DNA of 16,142 bases from JBCDIQ01 sp039024295 (GCA_039024295.1 JBCDIQ010000096.1:1-16142), one strand, 5' to 3'; shown: positions 1 through 8,034, numbered from the stretch's first letter. A program made the numbers and translations. The notes: generated by a model from the sequence alone, not told the origin.

Positions 1-206
1 CAATATGATAATATTACCGTGAGATATTCGGTTTTGTTTCCGGTAAGGTACGTATTAATGATAACCAGTTATTTATCAGACTACCAAGATGACGATAATT
101 TAACGCCAAACCCAGTTCACCGATGTGAATCTATGGAATAGGTAGGTTTGTAAAGCCAAACCAACTTTCATCATCTCAGCTCCTCCAAGCACGTAGTTGT
201 AATTTA
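1..206. other. Left-edge stretch without a secure gene
   Basis: No gene can be assigned with confidence. On the plus strand a frame is open from the window edge and stops with TAG at 139-141 (46 codons). It could be the 3' end of a gene lying to the left, but I recognise no motif in it. On the minus strand a 24-codon frame (ATG at 172-174, TAA at 100-102) follows an unusually strong GGAGGAG at 180-186, yet a hairpin at 145-162 lies inside it, which argues against a gene. The stretch most likely holds the 3' ends of two convergent genes: the one on the left and nuoI on the right. Confidence 0.35.
145..162. terminator. Small hairpin, possible terminator between convergent genes
   Basis: GGTTTG at 145-150 pairs perfectly with CAAACC at 157-162 around a 6-nt loop. 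It lies about 45 bp beyond the nuoI stop and just after the stop of the plus-strand frame coming from the left edge, where a shared terminator would be expected. The stem is short and AT-leaning, and neither side has a clear T-tract, so the call is weak. Confidence 0.3.
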
Positions 207-794
207 CTACTCGTCCCGATTCCGAAGCGTATGGTAGTTATTCTCATGCTGGAAAGAATATACCTCGCCAAAGTTCTGGTTTCGTTTGCGCGCCAAGAAG
301 TCAAGTCTGGGCTTGAGTTCCTCTTTGCTTTTCAGTAGACGATCTTTTCCAAATACTGCCTCTTCCCGGTTCTGGAAGTTGTAATCGTACTCAGGGCTCA
401 TCACAATTGCTTCCTCTGGGCAAACTTCTTCGCAGAATCCACAGTAGATGCACCGCAACATATCAATTTCAAAACGCTCTGGGTAGCGCTCTTTTTGGTC
501 ATCGTCCACTTCAGCAGCTTGCATGCTGATGGCCAACGGAGGACAAGCCCTCGCACATAACCCACAAGCAACGCATCGTTCCTTGTCTTTTTCAGCTACC
601 AGCACGGGACGTCCACGGAATTCAGGTCCCAGTTCAATTTTTGCTTCCGGGTACATTTTCGTCACCTTGGGCTTGAAAATGTGCTTGAACGAAAACCACA
701 TTCCCTTCAGAATCTCAGGCAGGTACAGCTTGCCGGCCACCGTAAGGTTACGTTCACTCTTATCCCCGCGGATTATTCCGTGCTTTTTGGACAT
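207..794 (-). CDS. nuoI: NADH-quinone oxidoreductase subunit I (2x[4Fe-4S])
   Basis: This is the peripheral-arm subunit of respiratory complex I that carries clusters N6a and N6b and passes electrons towards quinone. It has 195 residues. Two ferredoxin motifs are intact: Cys74, Cys77, Cys80 and Cys84 (CVACGLC...CP), and Cys115, Cys118, Cys121 and Cys125 (CIYCGFC...CP). The N-terminal part (about 20-50) has the basic/aromatic membrane-surface segment of NuoI. The frame stays open upstream into kdsC, but the start at 792-794 gives the family's normal length and N-terminus, and a good promoter lies just upstream of it. No other nuo gene is visible on either side, so either it is separated from the rest of complex I or the others lie beyond the left edge. 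Identity is secure; the exact start is a little less so. Confidence 0.95.
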   Translation of the reverse strand: MSKKHGIIRGDKSERNLTVAGKLYLPEILKGMWFSFKHIFKPKVTKMYPEAKIELGPEFRGRPVLVAEKDKERCVACGLCARACPPLAISMQAAEVDDDQKERYPERFEIDMLRCIYCGFCEEVCPEEAIVMSPEYDYNFQNREEAVFGKDRLLKSKEELKPRLDFLARKRNQNFGEVYSFQHENNYHTLRNRDE

Positions 795-802
795 CTTTAT
801 CG

Positions 803-839
803 TTTTTTGTGGAGTAAAAATACTAGCTTCATATATTGA
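803..839 (+). promoter_or_regulatory. Candidate kdsC promoter overlapping the nuoI promoter
   Basis: TTTTTTG (803-809) and TATATTGA (832-839, near TAnnTTTG) are separated by 22 bp, slightly longer than usual. They place the start of transcription about 20 nt before the kdsC ATG at 865. The elements interleave with the opposing nuoI promoter, so the two polymerases would compete for the same 70-bp gap. Confidence 0.35.
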
Positions 840-847
840 AACCAAAA
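815..847 (-). promoter_or_regulatory. Candidate nuoI promoter (Bacteroidota type)
   Basis: Read on the minus strand, TTTTGG (842-847) is followed after exactly 19 bp by TATTTTTA (815-822). This resembles the Bacteroidota -33 TTTG / -7 TAnnTTTG pattern, with the last base of the -7 box off consensus. The expected transcription start falls about 10-15 nt ahead of the nuoI ATG. Confidence 0.4.
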
Positions 848-864
848 TATTTCCGGCTTTGTTC

Positions 865-1392
865 ATGAGCGAGTTACCTATTTCTTCCCTACCCCTGGCA
901 TCACTTACTACCCTTTTATTTGACATTGATGGTGTCCTTACAGACGGACAGGTACTTACCCTGGAAACCGGCATTGTTCGCAACATGAACATCAAGGACA
1001 GCTATGCCCTGCAGTACGCAGTGCGGCAAGGGTACCGAATAGGCATAATCAGCGGAGGTAGCGGAATCGGTGTAAAGGAGCGGTTGGCAGAGTTGGGGGT
1101 AGCACACATCATGGTACATGCCCACCACAAGGTCAAGTCTTTTGAAAATTTTATGCAACAACACAACCTCAAACAAGAAGAAGTCCTCTACATGGGGGAT
1201 GATATGCCGGATATTCCTCTTTTTGAGCGAGTAGGCGTGAGCGTGGCACCTTCAGATGCCGGGTCGGATGCAATGAGGGCCGCCGATTGGGTCACGCAAT
1301 TGGCCGGAGGACGTGGAGCTGTGCGCGAAGTCCTGGAAACCATCATGAAGGTTCAGGGCAAATGGTACAGCGAGGCTGCCTTCACGTGGTAG
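865..1392 (+). CDS. kdsC: KDO-8-phosphate phosphatase (HAD superfamily, KdsC type)
   Basis: It is predicted to hydrolyse 3-deoxy-D-manno-octulosonate 8-phosphate to KDO and phosphate in the cytosol, supplying KDO for LPS. It has 175 residues, the usual size for the capless C0-type HAD phosphatases that form tetramers. Visible motifs: the nucleophile motif DIDGVLTDG with Asp20 and Asp22, the motif II serine in IISGG (Ser63), a motif III lysine near 89-91 (HHKVKSF), and the Mg-binding GDDMPD with Asp112/Asp113. The frame is open upstream over nuoI, but the ATG at 865 lies just before the conserved domain and behind a candidate promoter. It ends only 13 bp from the last gene of the array reading towards it. 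The close relative CMP-sialate/N-acylneuraminate phosphatase type is a less likely alternative. Confidence 0.88.
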   Translation: MSELPISSLPLASLTTLLFDIDGVLTDGQVLTLETGIVRNMNIKDSYALQYAVRQGYRIGIISGGSGIGVKERLAELGVAHIMVHAHHKVKSFENFMQQHNLKQEEVLYMGDDMPDIPLFERVGVSVAPSDAGSDAMRAADWVTQLAGGRGAVREVLETIMKVQGKWYSEAAFTW

Positions 1393-1405
1393 CGAGAGCA
1401 TGAGC

Positions 1406-2623
1406 TTAAAAAATCAGTTGTAACATCAACTCTCCCATTCCCTGATCCGTAGCGTTTTCTCGGGTTATAAGTGTGTAAGCGATTTGCAACTTTAAGGCAT
1501 TGCCTTTGAAATATTTTACTGCGCCAGCCGTGAATGCGCTGGATTCCTGGACGAGCGAATTGACATTGGTTTCAAATTCCGGACTGAGGGCCGAATAGCG
1601 CACGTCAACGCCCAAGCCGCCTTTTGTCATATAGCCAGTCTGTACATTCACCGCCGTTCCAAGTGCCAAGTATTCACTGATTTCAGTAGGCACCAGGGCA
1701 ATCCCCCCCACCTCATCCACAAAGGCTCCTTCAAGGGAAGTAGCAGTAGCGACCATGTATTCGGCCAGTAATGAAATTCCCTGATATTTGAACAGCAGGT
1801 CTCCATATAACTGGCGGTAATCCGGCAATTGTACGTCTCCCAGTGCATTGTACAGAAAAAACTCCCTGGTACCCTCACCAGCCAAGTGGCTGGCACCATC
1901 GTTGAAGCTCGCAGCTACTCCTAACACCAGTTTGGGACTGGACTCATGCGCCAAATCTGCGATCAATATCCCATTGCCCTCCGAAAAGAATCCCAGGGGG
2001 TACAGGTCGAGGCGGGCTGCATATTTAAATCCTCCCTGATCTACATCACGAGAATCCGTCCCAAAAGCATTTCTTCCATCCCCAGAGGTAACGGCAATCT
2101 GAGGAACCACCCCAAATTTATCTGATCCCCATTTGCTTTCTATGAAAAGGCCAAATTCACGACCACTCCTGCTAAATACCGTGCTCAACAGGCTCCTGCC
2201 CGCAAACTGTAGCTGATCTTCCATGATCATCATCTCTCTGTTGTTGCCGATGGTTTGTTTCTGGCCCATGATGATACGGAGTTCTTTTACCGGTTGATAG
2301 GCCACCCAGGCATCCAACAAAGGTTCTGCGAGGCTAAAATCTGTTTGCAGAAAAAAATCAACCTTGTCTTTTGCCAAGGCTCCCGAAAAATTGAAATAAG
2401 AACGCCTTGCATTGAAGAAGTAATCGGCTGGCGTGTCCTCAAATTTCTCATATGCCATATAGGGCTGAATCATGCCTCCCAGTTTGAACTTGTAGGCTCC
2501 ATTTTCCAGGCTGAAGTTCAGCCCGCTTCCCAACTCAAAGGACGCCTGGTTTTTAGGGTCAGTTTCCTGTCCAAAAAGCACGATGGAATAACTCAGCAGG
2601 ATATAGGTAAATACTTTTTTCAT
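1406..2623 (-). CDS. Outer-membrane porin, OprO/OprP family (last gene of array)
   Basis: A 405-residue beta-barrel outer-membrane channel protein of the phosphate-selective porin O/P family. A signal peptide of about 19 residues ends in LFGQ. The mature chain is made of alternating amphipathic strands and ends in Phe, the usual beta-barrel assembly signal. It shares landmark segments with the porin at 4198-5505: QPY near 53-55, LLDAWVAYQ at 102-110, NRE near 128-130 and REFGLF at 155-160. The family name implies phosphate or polyphosphate, but Bacteroidota members are annotated by fold alone and no phosphate gene is nearby. I infer passage of anionic solutes matching the peptidase and carrier upstream. 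The gap to the carboxypeptidase gene is 18 bp. No terminator is evident before the convergent kdsC end 13 bp away. Confidence 0.82.
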   Translation of the reverse strand: MKKVFTYILLSYSIVLFGQETDPKNQASFELGSGLNFSLENGAYKFKLGGMIQPYMAYEKFEDTPADYFFNARRSYFNFSGALAKDKVDFFLQTDFSLAEPLLDAWVAYQPVKELRIIMGQKQTIGNNREMMIMEDQLQFAGRSLLSTVFSRSGREFGLFIESKWGSDKFGVVPQIAVTSGDGRNAFGTDSRDVDQGGFKYAARLDLYPLGFFSEGNGILIADLAHESSPKLVLGVAASFNDGASHLAGEGTREFFLYNALGDVQLPDYRQLYGDLLFKYQGISLLAEYMVATATSLEGAFVDEVGGIALVPTEISEYLALGTAVNVQTGYMTKGGLGVDVRYSALSPEFETNVNSLVQESSAFTAGAVKYFKGNALKLQIAYTLITRENATDQGMGELMLQLIF

Positions 2624-2641
2624 GATCAGATGGGTTGGACG

Positions 2642-4186
2642 TTACTGCTTCAGGGATTTAGGTAAACGATAGACGGGGAGCTCGTCTCCATTGGCAGTTT
2701 GGATGACAGAAAAGGAAACAAAGCTATTGGCACCTTCAGGCTCCAATACTTCGATGGCCAGGTTGGCCTTGGGCTGGTCAAGCTTGAGGAGGTACGTTCC
2801 AGCGGGAAATGCTCTTTCCTCCTGCGTGATGAAAGTGGTCACTTCTTGTCGACGCACCCCTTCGTACTTCATCGGTGACTTCAGGTAGCTGCTTACCTGA
2901 TAGGTTTCGACCGTCATTTTTTGTGCCTTTGCCAATACTTCCATTTCAAGTCCGAGGACTTTGAGGTTTTTGATGGCTTTCGCCTCGGTTGCGAGGATCA
3001 GGTAGGCAGATGGACGGGGCCGTGTCAGAACCGGTACAGCATGCCAGGCATCCTGGACCGTTACTTCCAGGGTAATCTCTTCCGTTTTGTCAATGTCAAT
3101 TGCCTTAATTGTCTCCTGAGACATCTTTCTCTCACTGATTACAACAGCCTCCCCCTCAGATGAATTTGCCCGTTCGATCTCCTTTTTCACTTGGTCCCTC
3201 TTGTCGTAGGCAGTCATCAAAAATGAGCTGCCCAGCAAATAGGTGGTGAACACCCGGCGTTTGAATGAGGTTCGCCCGATTCCAACGCCCCGCACTTCAA
3301 ACAAACAGGAGACGGCATTGGTCAGGGCATAGGAAGTGGCACTTGAACGGGCACTGCTGGAGCCTTGTCTGAAGTGAATATCTCCTAAATGGCGGGTGGT
3401 AGATACGTAGTCATGGTGGGCAAGCTGGTGGGCATCTAATGCTTTTTCGGCATCCTTCACAAATACTTCTTTGGTGAATGTGCGTAGATTTGGGGGGACA
3501 TTCAGGTTGCCCGAATACAGAAACATCGCATCAAACCGAGAGGTGATGCCATAGGTACTCATCCGCGCAAAATCTCTCCGGTAAGGTCGGTACTCGTGGA
3601 AATCCATTGCCACCTCTGCCCCAAAATCACTGAAGGCCTGCTTCAGGTCAATGCTTTCTGGAGCAGTAAACTTGGTTTGGTCACGGTTCAGGTCAAGCCC
3701 ATTTTGTGCATAACGATCTTGCTTTTCGTAGCCATCAATGTTGGCCATGGGCACGATGGCAATCTCCAAACGGTCTAACAGCTTCGCGTATTTTTCATTC
3801 TTCACCAGCTGCTCCATCAAATACAAGAGTCCTTCAGTACTGGCAGGCTCATTTCCATGGATACCTCCCTGCATCCATACTTTAACCTTGCTTTCTTCTC
3901 CGCCTTCCCGGCTCAACAGGACCATCGGAATCTTCTTTCCCTTCTGACTGGCTCCGATAAATTGGAGTTCCATTTCCTGGGGATGGTCTTTAACTAATTT
4001 GTCTAAAAACCCCATCATCTCCCCATATTTGGTAAAGCCTTTTTTCTTTTGGAAAGCAGGGGTGTTGATCTCCAGGTCTATTTCCGGGAAAAACTTTTCC
4101 GTTTCCTTTTTGGTCTGAGGGGTTAGCTGACCTTGAACTGGCAAGGCCATCAACAAAAGCAGTAGGTATACAAGTGGTTGCTTCAT
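2642..4186 (-). CDS. Secreted M14-family zinc carboxypeptidase
   Basis: A metallopeptidase predicted to remove C-terminal residues from peptides outside the cytoplasm. From the chosen ATG (4184-4186) it has 514 residues and a clean signal peptide of about 20 residues (poly-Leu core, ending VQGQ). The frame continues 16 codons further upstream, but that extension would overlap the preceding gene and spoil the signal peptide. The M14 machinery is intact: zinc ligands His110 and Glu113 in HGNEP and His197 in MDFHEYRP, substrate Asn167-Arg168 in DLNRD, and the catalytic glutamate Glu297 in FEVRGVGIGR. After about residue 320 comes a beta-rich C-terminal region of some 190 residues that I do not recognise. 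Substrate preference (acidic, basic or peptidoglycan-type) cannot be read from the sequence. It lies 11 bp after the upstream porin gene, between the two porins, so a periplasmic role on imported peptides is likely. Confidence 0.87.
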   Translation of the reverse strand: MKQPLVYLLLLLMALPVQGQLTPQTKKETEKFFPEIDLEINTPAFQKKKGFTKYGEMMGFLDKLVKDHPQEMELQFIGASQKGKKIPMVLLSREGGEESKVKVWMQGGIHGNEPASTEGLLYLMEQLVKNEKYAKLLDRLEIAIVPMANIDGYEKQDRYAQNGLDLNRDQTKFTAPESIDLKQAFSDFGAEVAMDFHEYRPYRRDFARMSTYGITSRFDAMFLYSGNLNVPPNLRTFTKEVFVKDAEKALDAHQLAHHDYVSTTRHLGDIHFRQGSSSARSSATSYALTNAVSCLFEVRGVGIGRTSFKRRVFTTYLLGSSFLMTAYDKRDQVKKEIERANSSEGEAVVISERKMSQETIKAIDIDKTEEITLEVTVQDAWHAVPVLTRPRPSAYLILATEAKAIKNLKVLGLEMEVLAKAQKMTVETYQVSSYLKSPMKYEGVRRQEVTTFITQEERAFPAGTYLLKLDQPKANLAIEVLEPEGANSFVSFSVIQTANGDELPVYRLPKSLKQ

Positions 4187-4197
4187 GTCAAATGTGA

Positions 4198-5505
4198 TTA
4201 GAAAGCAAAAGAAGCCATGAGTCTGCCGATCCATTCATTCCCTTCAATGGGGTTGCTGTTGATGTCATTGGAGCCATCGGCAGCATCTACCAGGGTAAAT
4301 GAGGCTTGGATTTTGGCACCATACCCTTTGATCAGGTAATAGCTACATCCCATGGTGTAGTAATTGGGCCGGTTGTAAAAGGTCCCATTGTTCAGGAAAG
4401 AATGCTGATCCGCATTGAGGTGGGTGTATCGCGCATCAACTGAAATCCGATTTTTGAACAGGTACCCCATTTGCAGGTTAAAACCCGTTCCTAGCATCAT
4501 CCTTCCCTTGACATAGTTCTCGACATCCTGTTCTCCCTCCACCAGGAAATTGGGAGAGATAGTGCCATTATTTCTGATTCGTTGGGTGATGTCGTCTGGT
4601 ACAAATGCCTGACTTCCGACAAACTCCCCAAGAGCTGAAAAGCCCCGGTATTTAAACAGGAAATCAATGCCGTATTTCAGGTAATCTGGAAGGGATTCTT
4701 CGTTGAGGTCATTGAGGTACAAAATGGTGCCACTGGCCCTGCCTCGTCGGCTGCTCATGCCCCGGTTAAAGCTCATATTTCCGCCAAATACCAACTTTGG
4801 CGTCCGCTCTCGCATGACATCAGCCTGCCGAAACTGACCAAAATTGGTGAACAGCCCAAAGGGCAGGAAGTCCAGGCGGCCGCCTACTTTCAGGCCTCCG
4901 TAATCCTCTCGGAATGCATTGAGCCCATCTCCATTGGTGAGGGTCAGGTAAGGGCGAATGTAAGAGCCTTTCCAGGTGCGGAAGGTTCCCTGAGCAAAGA
5001 GGCCAAACTCCCGGATGCTGGCAAATGCAGAGGTCACCCGGCTTCGCTCCACCAACTGCAACGCCTGTGAACCCATGGTCAATTCCCGGTTATCCGTAGG
5101 AGTTGCACGCTGTCCAAAGCTGATCTTTATACGCTTGGTGACCTGATAGGCAACCCAAGCATCCAGCAAAAAATCACTTTCCCCTTCTCCTACCTCAGAA
5201 GTTCCACTCAGGTCAATCTGGAAACGATAGTCGATCCGTTGCCTGGGCGCATTGCCTGTGAGGCGTAGTCGAAGTCGCCGCATCCTGAAGCGCGGGTAAA
5301 GGTCCGGATCGTTGGTGTCCGTGTATTTTTTGACTTCAAAATAGGGTTGCAGGTATCCCCTCAGTGTCATCTGATAGTCATTTTCACTGGAAAATGTGAG
5401 GCCTTCTCCAGGTGTATAGCTATGCAATCGGAGGCTTTGAGCACTACCGGTCAGGCTGGCTAACAGGATGAACCCAATGGTCAAAAGTAGGGGGTGCTTC
5501 ATCAT
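4198..5505 (-). CDS. Outer-membrane porin, OprO/OprP family (Arg-rich strand)
   Basis: A 435-residue homologue of the porin at 1406-2623, with a signal peptide ending near GSAQ (about 23 residues), a beta-barrel pattern throughout and a C-terminal Phe. Shared segments include QPY at 53-55, LLDAWVAYQ at 113-121, DNRE near 138-141 and REFGLF at 165-170. One early strand (72-82) carries alternating arginines in an R-L-R-L-R-L pattern. That would put a row of positive charges on one face, reminiscent of the anion-guiding arginines of OprP, and is absent from the sister porin. The gene starts 7 bp after the amidohydrolase stop. Two ATG codons lie side by side at the start and either could be used. 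The divergence between the two porins suggests they are not redundant. Confidence 0.82.
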   Translation of the reverse strand: MMKHPLLLTIGFILLASLTGSAQSLRLHSYTPGEGLTFSSENDYQMTLRGYLQPYFEVKKYTDTNDPDLYPRFRMRRLRLRLTGNAPRQRIDYRFQIDLSGTSEVGEGESDFLLDAWVAYQVTKRIKISFGQRATPTDNRELTMGSQALQLVERSRVTSAFASIREFGLFAQGTFRTWKGSYIRPYLTLTNGDGLNAFREDYGGLKVGGRLDFLPFGLFTNFGQFRQADVMRERTPKLVFGGNMSFNRGMSSRRGRASGTILYLNDLNEESLPDYLKYGIDFLFKYRGFSALGEFVGSQAFVPDDITQRIRNNGTISPNFLVEGEQDVENYVKGRMMLGTGFNLQMGYLFKNRISVDARYTHLNADQHSFLNNGTFYNRPNYYTMGCSYYLIKGYGAKIQASFTLVDAADGSNDINSNPIEGNEWIGRLMASFAF

Positions 5506-5512
5506 TGCGTGC

Positions 5513-6652
5513 TTATGAAAAGGTTCCTTTTACGATCATTTGCTGGTTTTCCATCATCAATTGCCCATTCGCAAAGACATCCAAGAGCTGAAAATCTTCG
5601 TCGAACAGGCAAAAATCGGCATCAAAGCCCGCCTGGATGCGGCCTTTATTAGGTATTCCCATGTTGTCAGCAGGATGAATGGTGATGAGGCTAAATGCAT
5701 CTGAGACGGACATATTGCCTTGTTGAATCAGGGCGATCACTTGTTCAAGGTTTCGATCAAATGGGGCCCGGTAAGAGCCTATCCGCTTTCCGGTCTCATC
5801 TCGCTTTGCCAGGGCCGTGTTCCCATCGCTGCTGAAAGTTAGCCGGTCCAGGGGTACCCCTTGCTCCAGGGCATACATCACAGATTTCCATGGAGGCGTA
5901 TACTGGGAAGCCCCCGTGGTGATATCAATGATCCCGCCCATTTTGGCAAACTCCAGGGACTGCTCAAATAGCGATTCGGTACGCCCTACATGGGTGGGAG
6001 ATATCGTTTCAATAGGAAATTCATAGTCCTTGACCATTTTGAATAGAATGTCCAGCTGGGTGGTCAGGTTCCCTAAGTGGAGGTGTAGAATTCCTTTTTT
6101 ATTGCCCAGCTGTCCGCCAACCCGCACATCTTTCAAATGCCGCAACAACTCCCGTTCGGTAGGGTAAGCAGAGCGGACATCACTTATCGCAACTTTGCAG
6201 CCCAGCACTTTGTCAATAAACATCATGTCTCCTTGTATGCTGCCTGTCAGGGTTTGGGGATGGATGTCAAAATGGCTGGTGAGCATATACCCCGTAAGGC
6301 CCTCCATGTCCAGGGCTTTGGCCTTGGCATAAAGTGCCTGAACCGTGCGGGTAACACCATCCGTCGCCAGTAATCCCACGGCCGTAGTCGTGCCACAACG
6401 GACCAGTTCCTCTACCGTGATGTCAGGGGTGCGAGAAGAAAAACCTGCCGTGCCTCCTGCTCCTGCAATGTGAATGTGCTGGTCGATTAGTCCTGGGGTC
6501 ATGATTTTCCCCTCAGCATCCCACACGTTTTGGAAGGCCCTGTGAGGTTCTATCTGTTCATCCATCGCCAGGATTTTCCCCCCACCGACCAGGATGTCCT
6601 GTTGGCCGAGTGCTTCAGGTGCAAATACCAAGGCGTTTTTTATGAGCAGCAT
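5513..6652 (-). CDS. iadA: Isoaspartyl dipeptidase-like amidohydrolase (IadA family)
   Basis: A 379-residue cytosolic binuclear-zinc amidohydrolase, collinear over its whole length with E. coli IadA (about 390 residues, compared from memory), which splits beta-aspartyl dipeptides to aspartate and another amino acid. All metal ligands are present: His59 and His61 (QHIHIAG), the carboxylated Lys153, His192, His221 and Asp276 (SSDGN). Arg160 and Arg224, matching E. coli Arg169 and Arg233, are kept. Three positions known to contact substrate or the transition state in E. coli differ: Glu77 is Thr68, Tyr137 is Phe128 and Ser289 is Ala280. The fold and chemistry are secure, but the substrate may not be a standard isoaspartyl dipeptide. 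The start is 2 bp after the DcuC-family gene, which implies coupled translation and joint uptake and cleavage. The gene symbol denotes family only. Confidence 0.85.
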   Translation of the reverse strand: MLLIKNALVFAPEALGQQDILVGGGKILAMDEQIEPHRAFQNVWDAEGKIMTPGLIDQHIHIAGAGGTAGFSSRTPDITVEELVRCGTTTAVGLLATDGVTRTVQALYAKAKALDMEGLTGYMLTSHFDIHPQTLTGSIQGDMMFIDKVLGCKVAISDVRSAYPTERELLRHLKDVRVGGQLGNKKGILHLHLGNLTTQLDILFKMVKDYEFPIETISPTHVGRTESLFEQSLEFAKMGGIIDITTGASQYTPPWKSVMYALEQGVPLDRLTFSSDGNTALAKRDETGKRIGSYRAPFDRNLEQVIALIQQGNMSVSDAFSLITIHPADNMGIPNKGRIQAGFDADFCLFDEDFQLLDVFANGQLMMENQQMIVKGTFS

Positions 6653-6654
6653 AT

Positions 6655-8019
6655 TTATACAAAGTGAATGATGAGCATGAAAATCTGAGCAGATCCCATC
6701 GGGATCAGGTTACGCTTGACAATATCAAATGTGGAAACACCTGCAATCTCCGAGGTAGCGATAATGACTCCGGCAACCGGTGAAACCGTGCGCCCCATGG
6801 AAGCTGCCAAGTTCATCGGCAAAATCATAGAAACCGTCTCAGCACCAAGTTTTGTTGCAATCTTGGGGGTGAGCGGCGCAAAGGCGAAAAAAGCCGCATT
6901 GCCACTTCCCATGAGCATGGAGGCCAGGAAAATCATGGAAGCCATCACGACGCCAATTCCCAGAGCCCCAAGACCCAATTCCTGAGAGGCTGCAACCAAT
7001 CCATCAATGAATCCCAGAGAAATAAGCCCCTTCGCGAAAATATCCGCAGCAATAATTAAGGTCACGACGGACTTGAAAATATTCCCCATGCCGTTCCAGA
7101 AGGTTTTGAGTGACTCAAATACCAGCTTGATGTTTCGGATGCGAATAAGCTCAAACACCAATGCGATAAACAGGCTGATAAACATGGCCGTGGTGGTGTC
7201 CAGCTTAACCTCAAAGGGAAGGAAATTGAAAATGGGCGAAAAAACGATGAGGAGGATAAGGGGCAAGACTGGGATTATGGCATAATACAAAGGAGCGGTG
7301 CGCGCTTTTACTTTGGCTTGCTCACGTTGCTTTGGCTCAATGTTTTGTTTTTTGTCAAAATAGCGGTTCGTGAAATAGTACACCACAGCAACCAGTATAC
7401 TCAAAGGAATCATCAGGGGTATTTGCTGCGTCAAAAAATACACGATGTTGTCAACCTCGGCAATCTCCGTGGCACGAGCCGTAATCGCTGAGGCTGGGCC
7501 GATGCCAAATGCCGTGCAGGCTGTAATCACCGATACCGCCGACAACCGGCTTACGCCAAGGTTCACCAAAATGGGAAAAATGGATGCCATCAGCAGCAGT
7601 CCTAGCCCGGCAGCAGAGGGAATACACACAAATAATAATTGGCCGATTGGGACGACACAAGCAGCCGTGACGTAAGGGAATTTCTTAAGCAAACTCAAGG
7701 GCTTCATGGCTACATGTACCAGCGCATCTGAAGCACCAATTTTGTCGATAAAAGCCACAAAGCCCCCAATTGACATGATCATCAGCCCTACCCCTGCATT
7801 GGTTTTCCCAAAAGACTCTTTGATGTAGCGGAATAAATCGAAGCCAGAAAACCCTGTAGGTTGCTTGAGCGCGGGCATTTGGAAATCGAGGGCCATGGCA
7901 ATTACCATCATCGCCAATCCCGCAATTAGCAAGACGGCATGAGGATAATATTTTTTGAGTAATAGCCAAGCTACGACGATTACAAAAACCAAGGAAATAA
8001 TGGGGCCCAGAAACGTCAT
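6655..8019 (-). CDS. DcuC-family inner-membrane carboxylate carrier
   Basis: A polytopic membrane protein of 454 residues with roughly 11-13 hydrophobic segments. The C-terminal half carries the DcuC signature blocks: MGSGNAAFF at about 370-378 and NLAASMGRTVSPVAG at about 403-417, the latter close to SNLGRTLSPVSG as I recall it from E. coli DcuC. DcuC proteins exchange or export C4-dicarboxylates such as succinate; related carriers sit beside peptidase genes in many genomes. A loop rich in Lys/Gln/Glu near 220-240 probably faces the cytosol between two halves. The frame can be extended four codons to a TTG at 8029-8031, but the ATG at 8017-8019 is preferred. With IadA it forms a tight pair, so its cargo may be an acidic dipeptide or the aspartate-derived acid. 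Cargo and direction are inferred. Confidence 0.82.
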   Translation of the reverse strand: MTFLGPIISLVFVIVVAWLLLKKYYPHAVLLIAGLAMMVIAMALDFQMPALKQPTGFSGFDLFRYIKESFGKTNAGVGLMIMSIGGFVAFIDKIGASDALVHVAMKPLSLLKKFPYVTAACVVPIGQLLFVCIPSAAGLGLLLMASIFPILVNLGVSRLSAVSVITACTAFGIGPASAITARATEIAEVDNIVYFLTQQIPLMIPLSILVAVVYYFTNRYFDKKQNIEPKQREQAKVKARTAPLYYAIIPVLPLILLIVFSPIFNFLPFEVKLDTTTAMFISLFIALVFELIRIRNIKLVFESLKTFWNGMGNIFKSVVTLIIAADIFAKGLISLGFIDGLVAASQELGLGALGIGVVMASMIFLASMLMGSGNAAFFAFAPLTPKIATKLGAETVSMILPMNLAASMGRTVSPVAGVIIATSEIAGVSTFDIVKRNLIPMGSAQIFMLIIHFV

Positions 8020-8034
8020 GGTTGCATCCAAAGC

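Noticed and set aside
523..864. 114-residue N-terminal extension of the kdsC-like protein
   Set aside because: It is antisense to the iron-sulfur motifs of nuoI and would make the protein far longer than the capless C0-type HAD phosphatases.
795..995. 67-residue N-terminal extension of nuoI
   Set aside because: The extra residues are antisense to the kdsC catalytic motif region and resemble no part of NuoI; the ATG at 792-794 gives the family length.
1393..1405. A shared terminator between kdsC and the end of the array
   Set aside because: Only 13 bp separate the stops and no inverted repeat is visible there; any termination signal must lie inside the opposing genes.
1406..5505. A phosphate-acquisition operon, as the porin family name suggests
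   Set aside because: No phosphatase, Pst transporter or phosphate regulator is present; the neighbours are a peptidase, an amidohydrolase and a DcuC-type carrier. The porin name reflects fold only.
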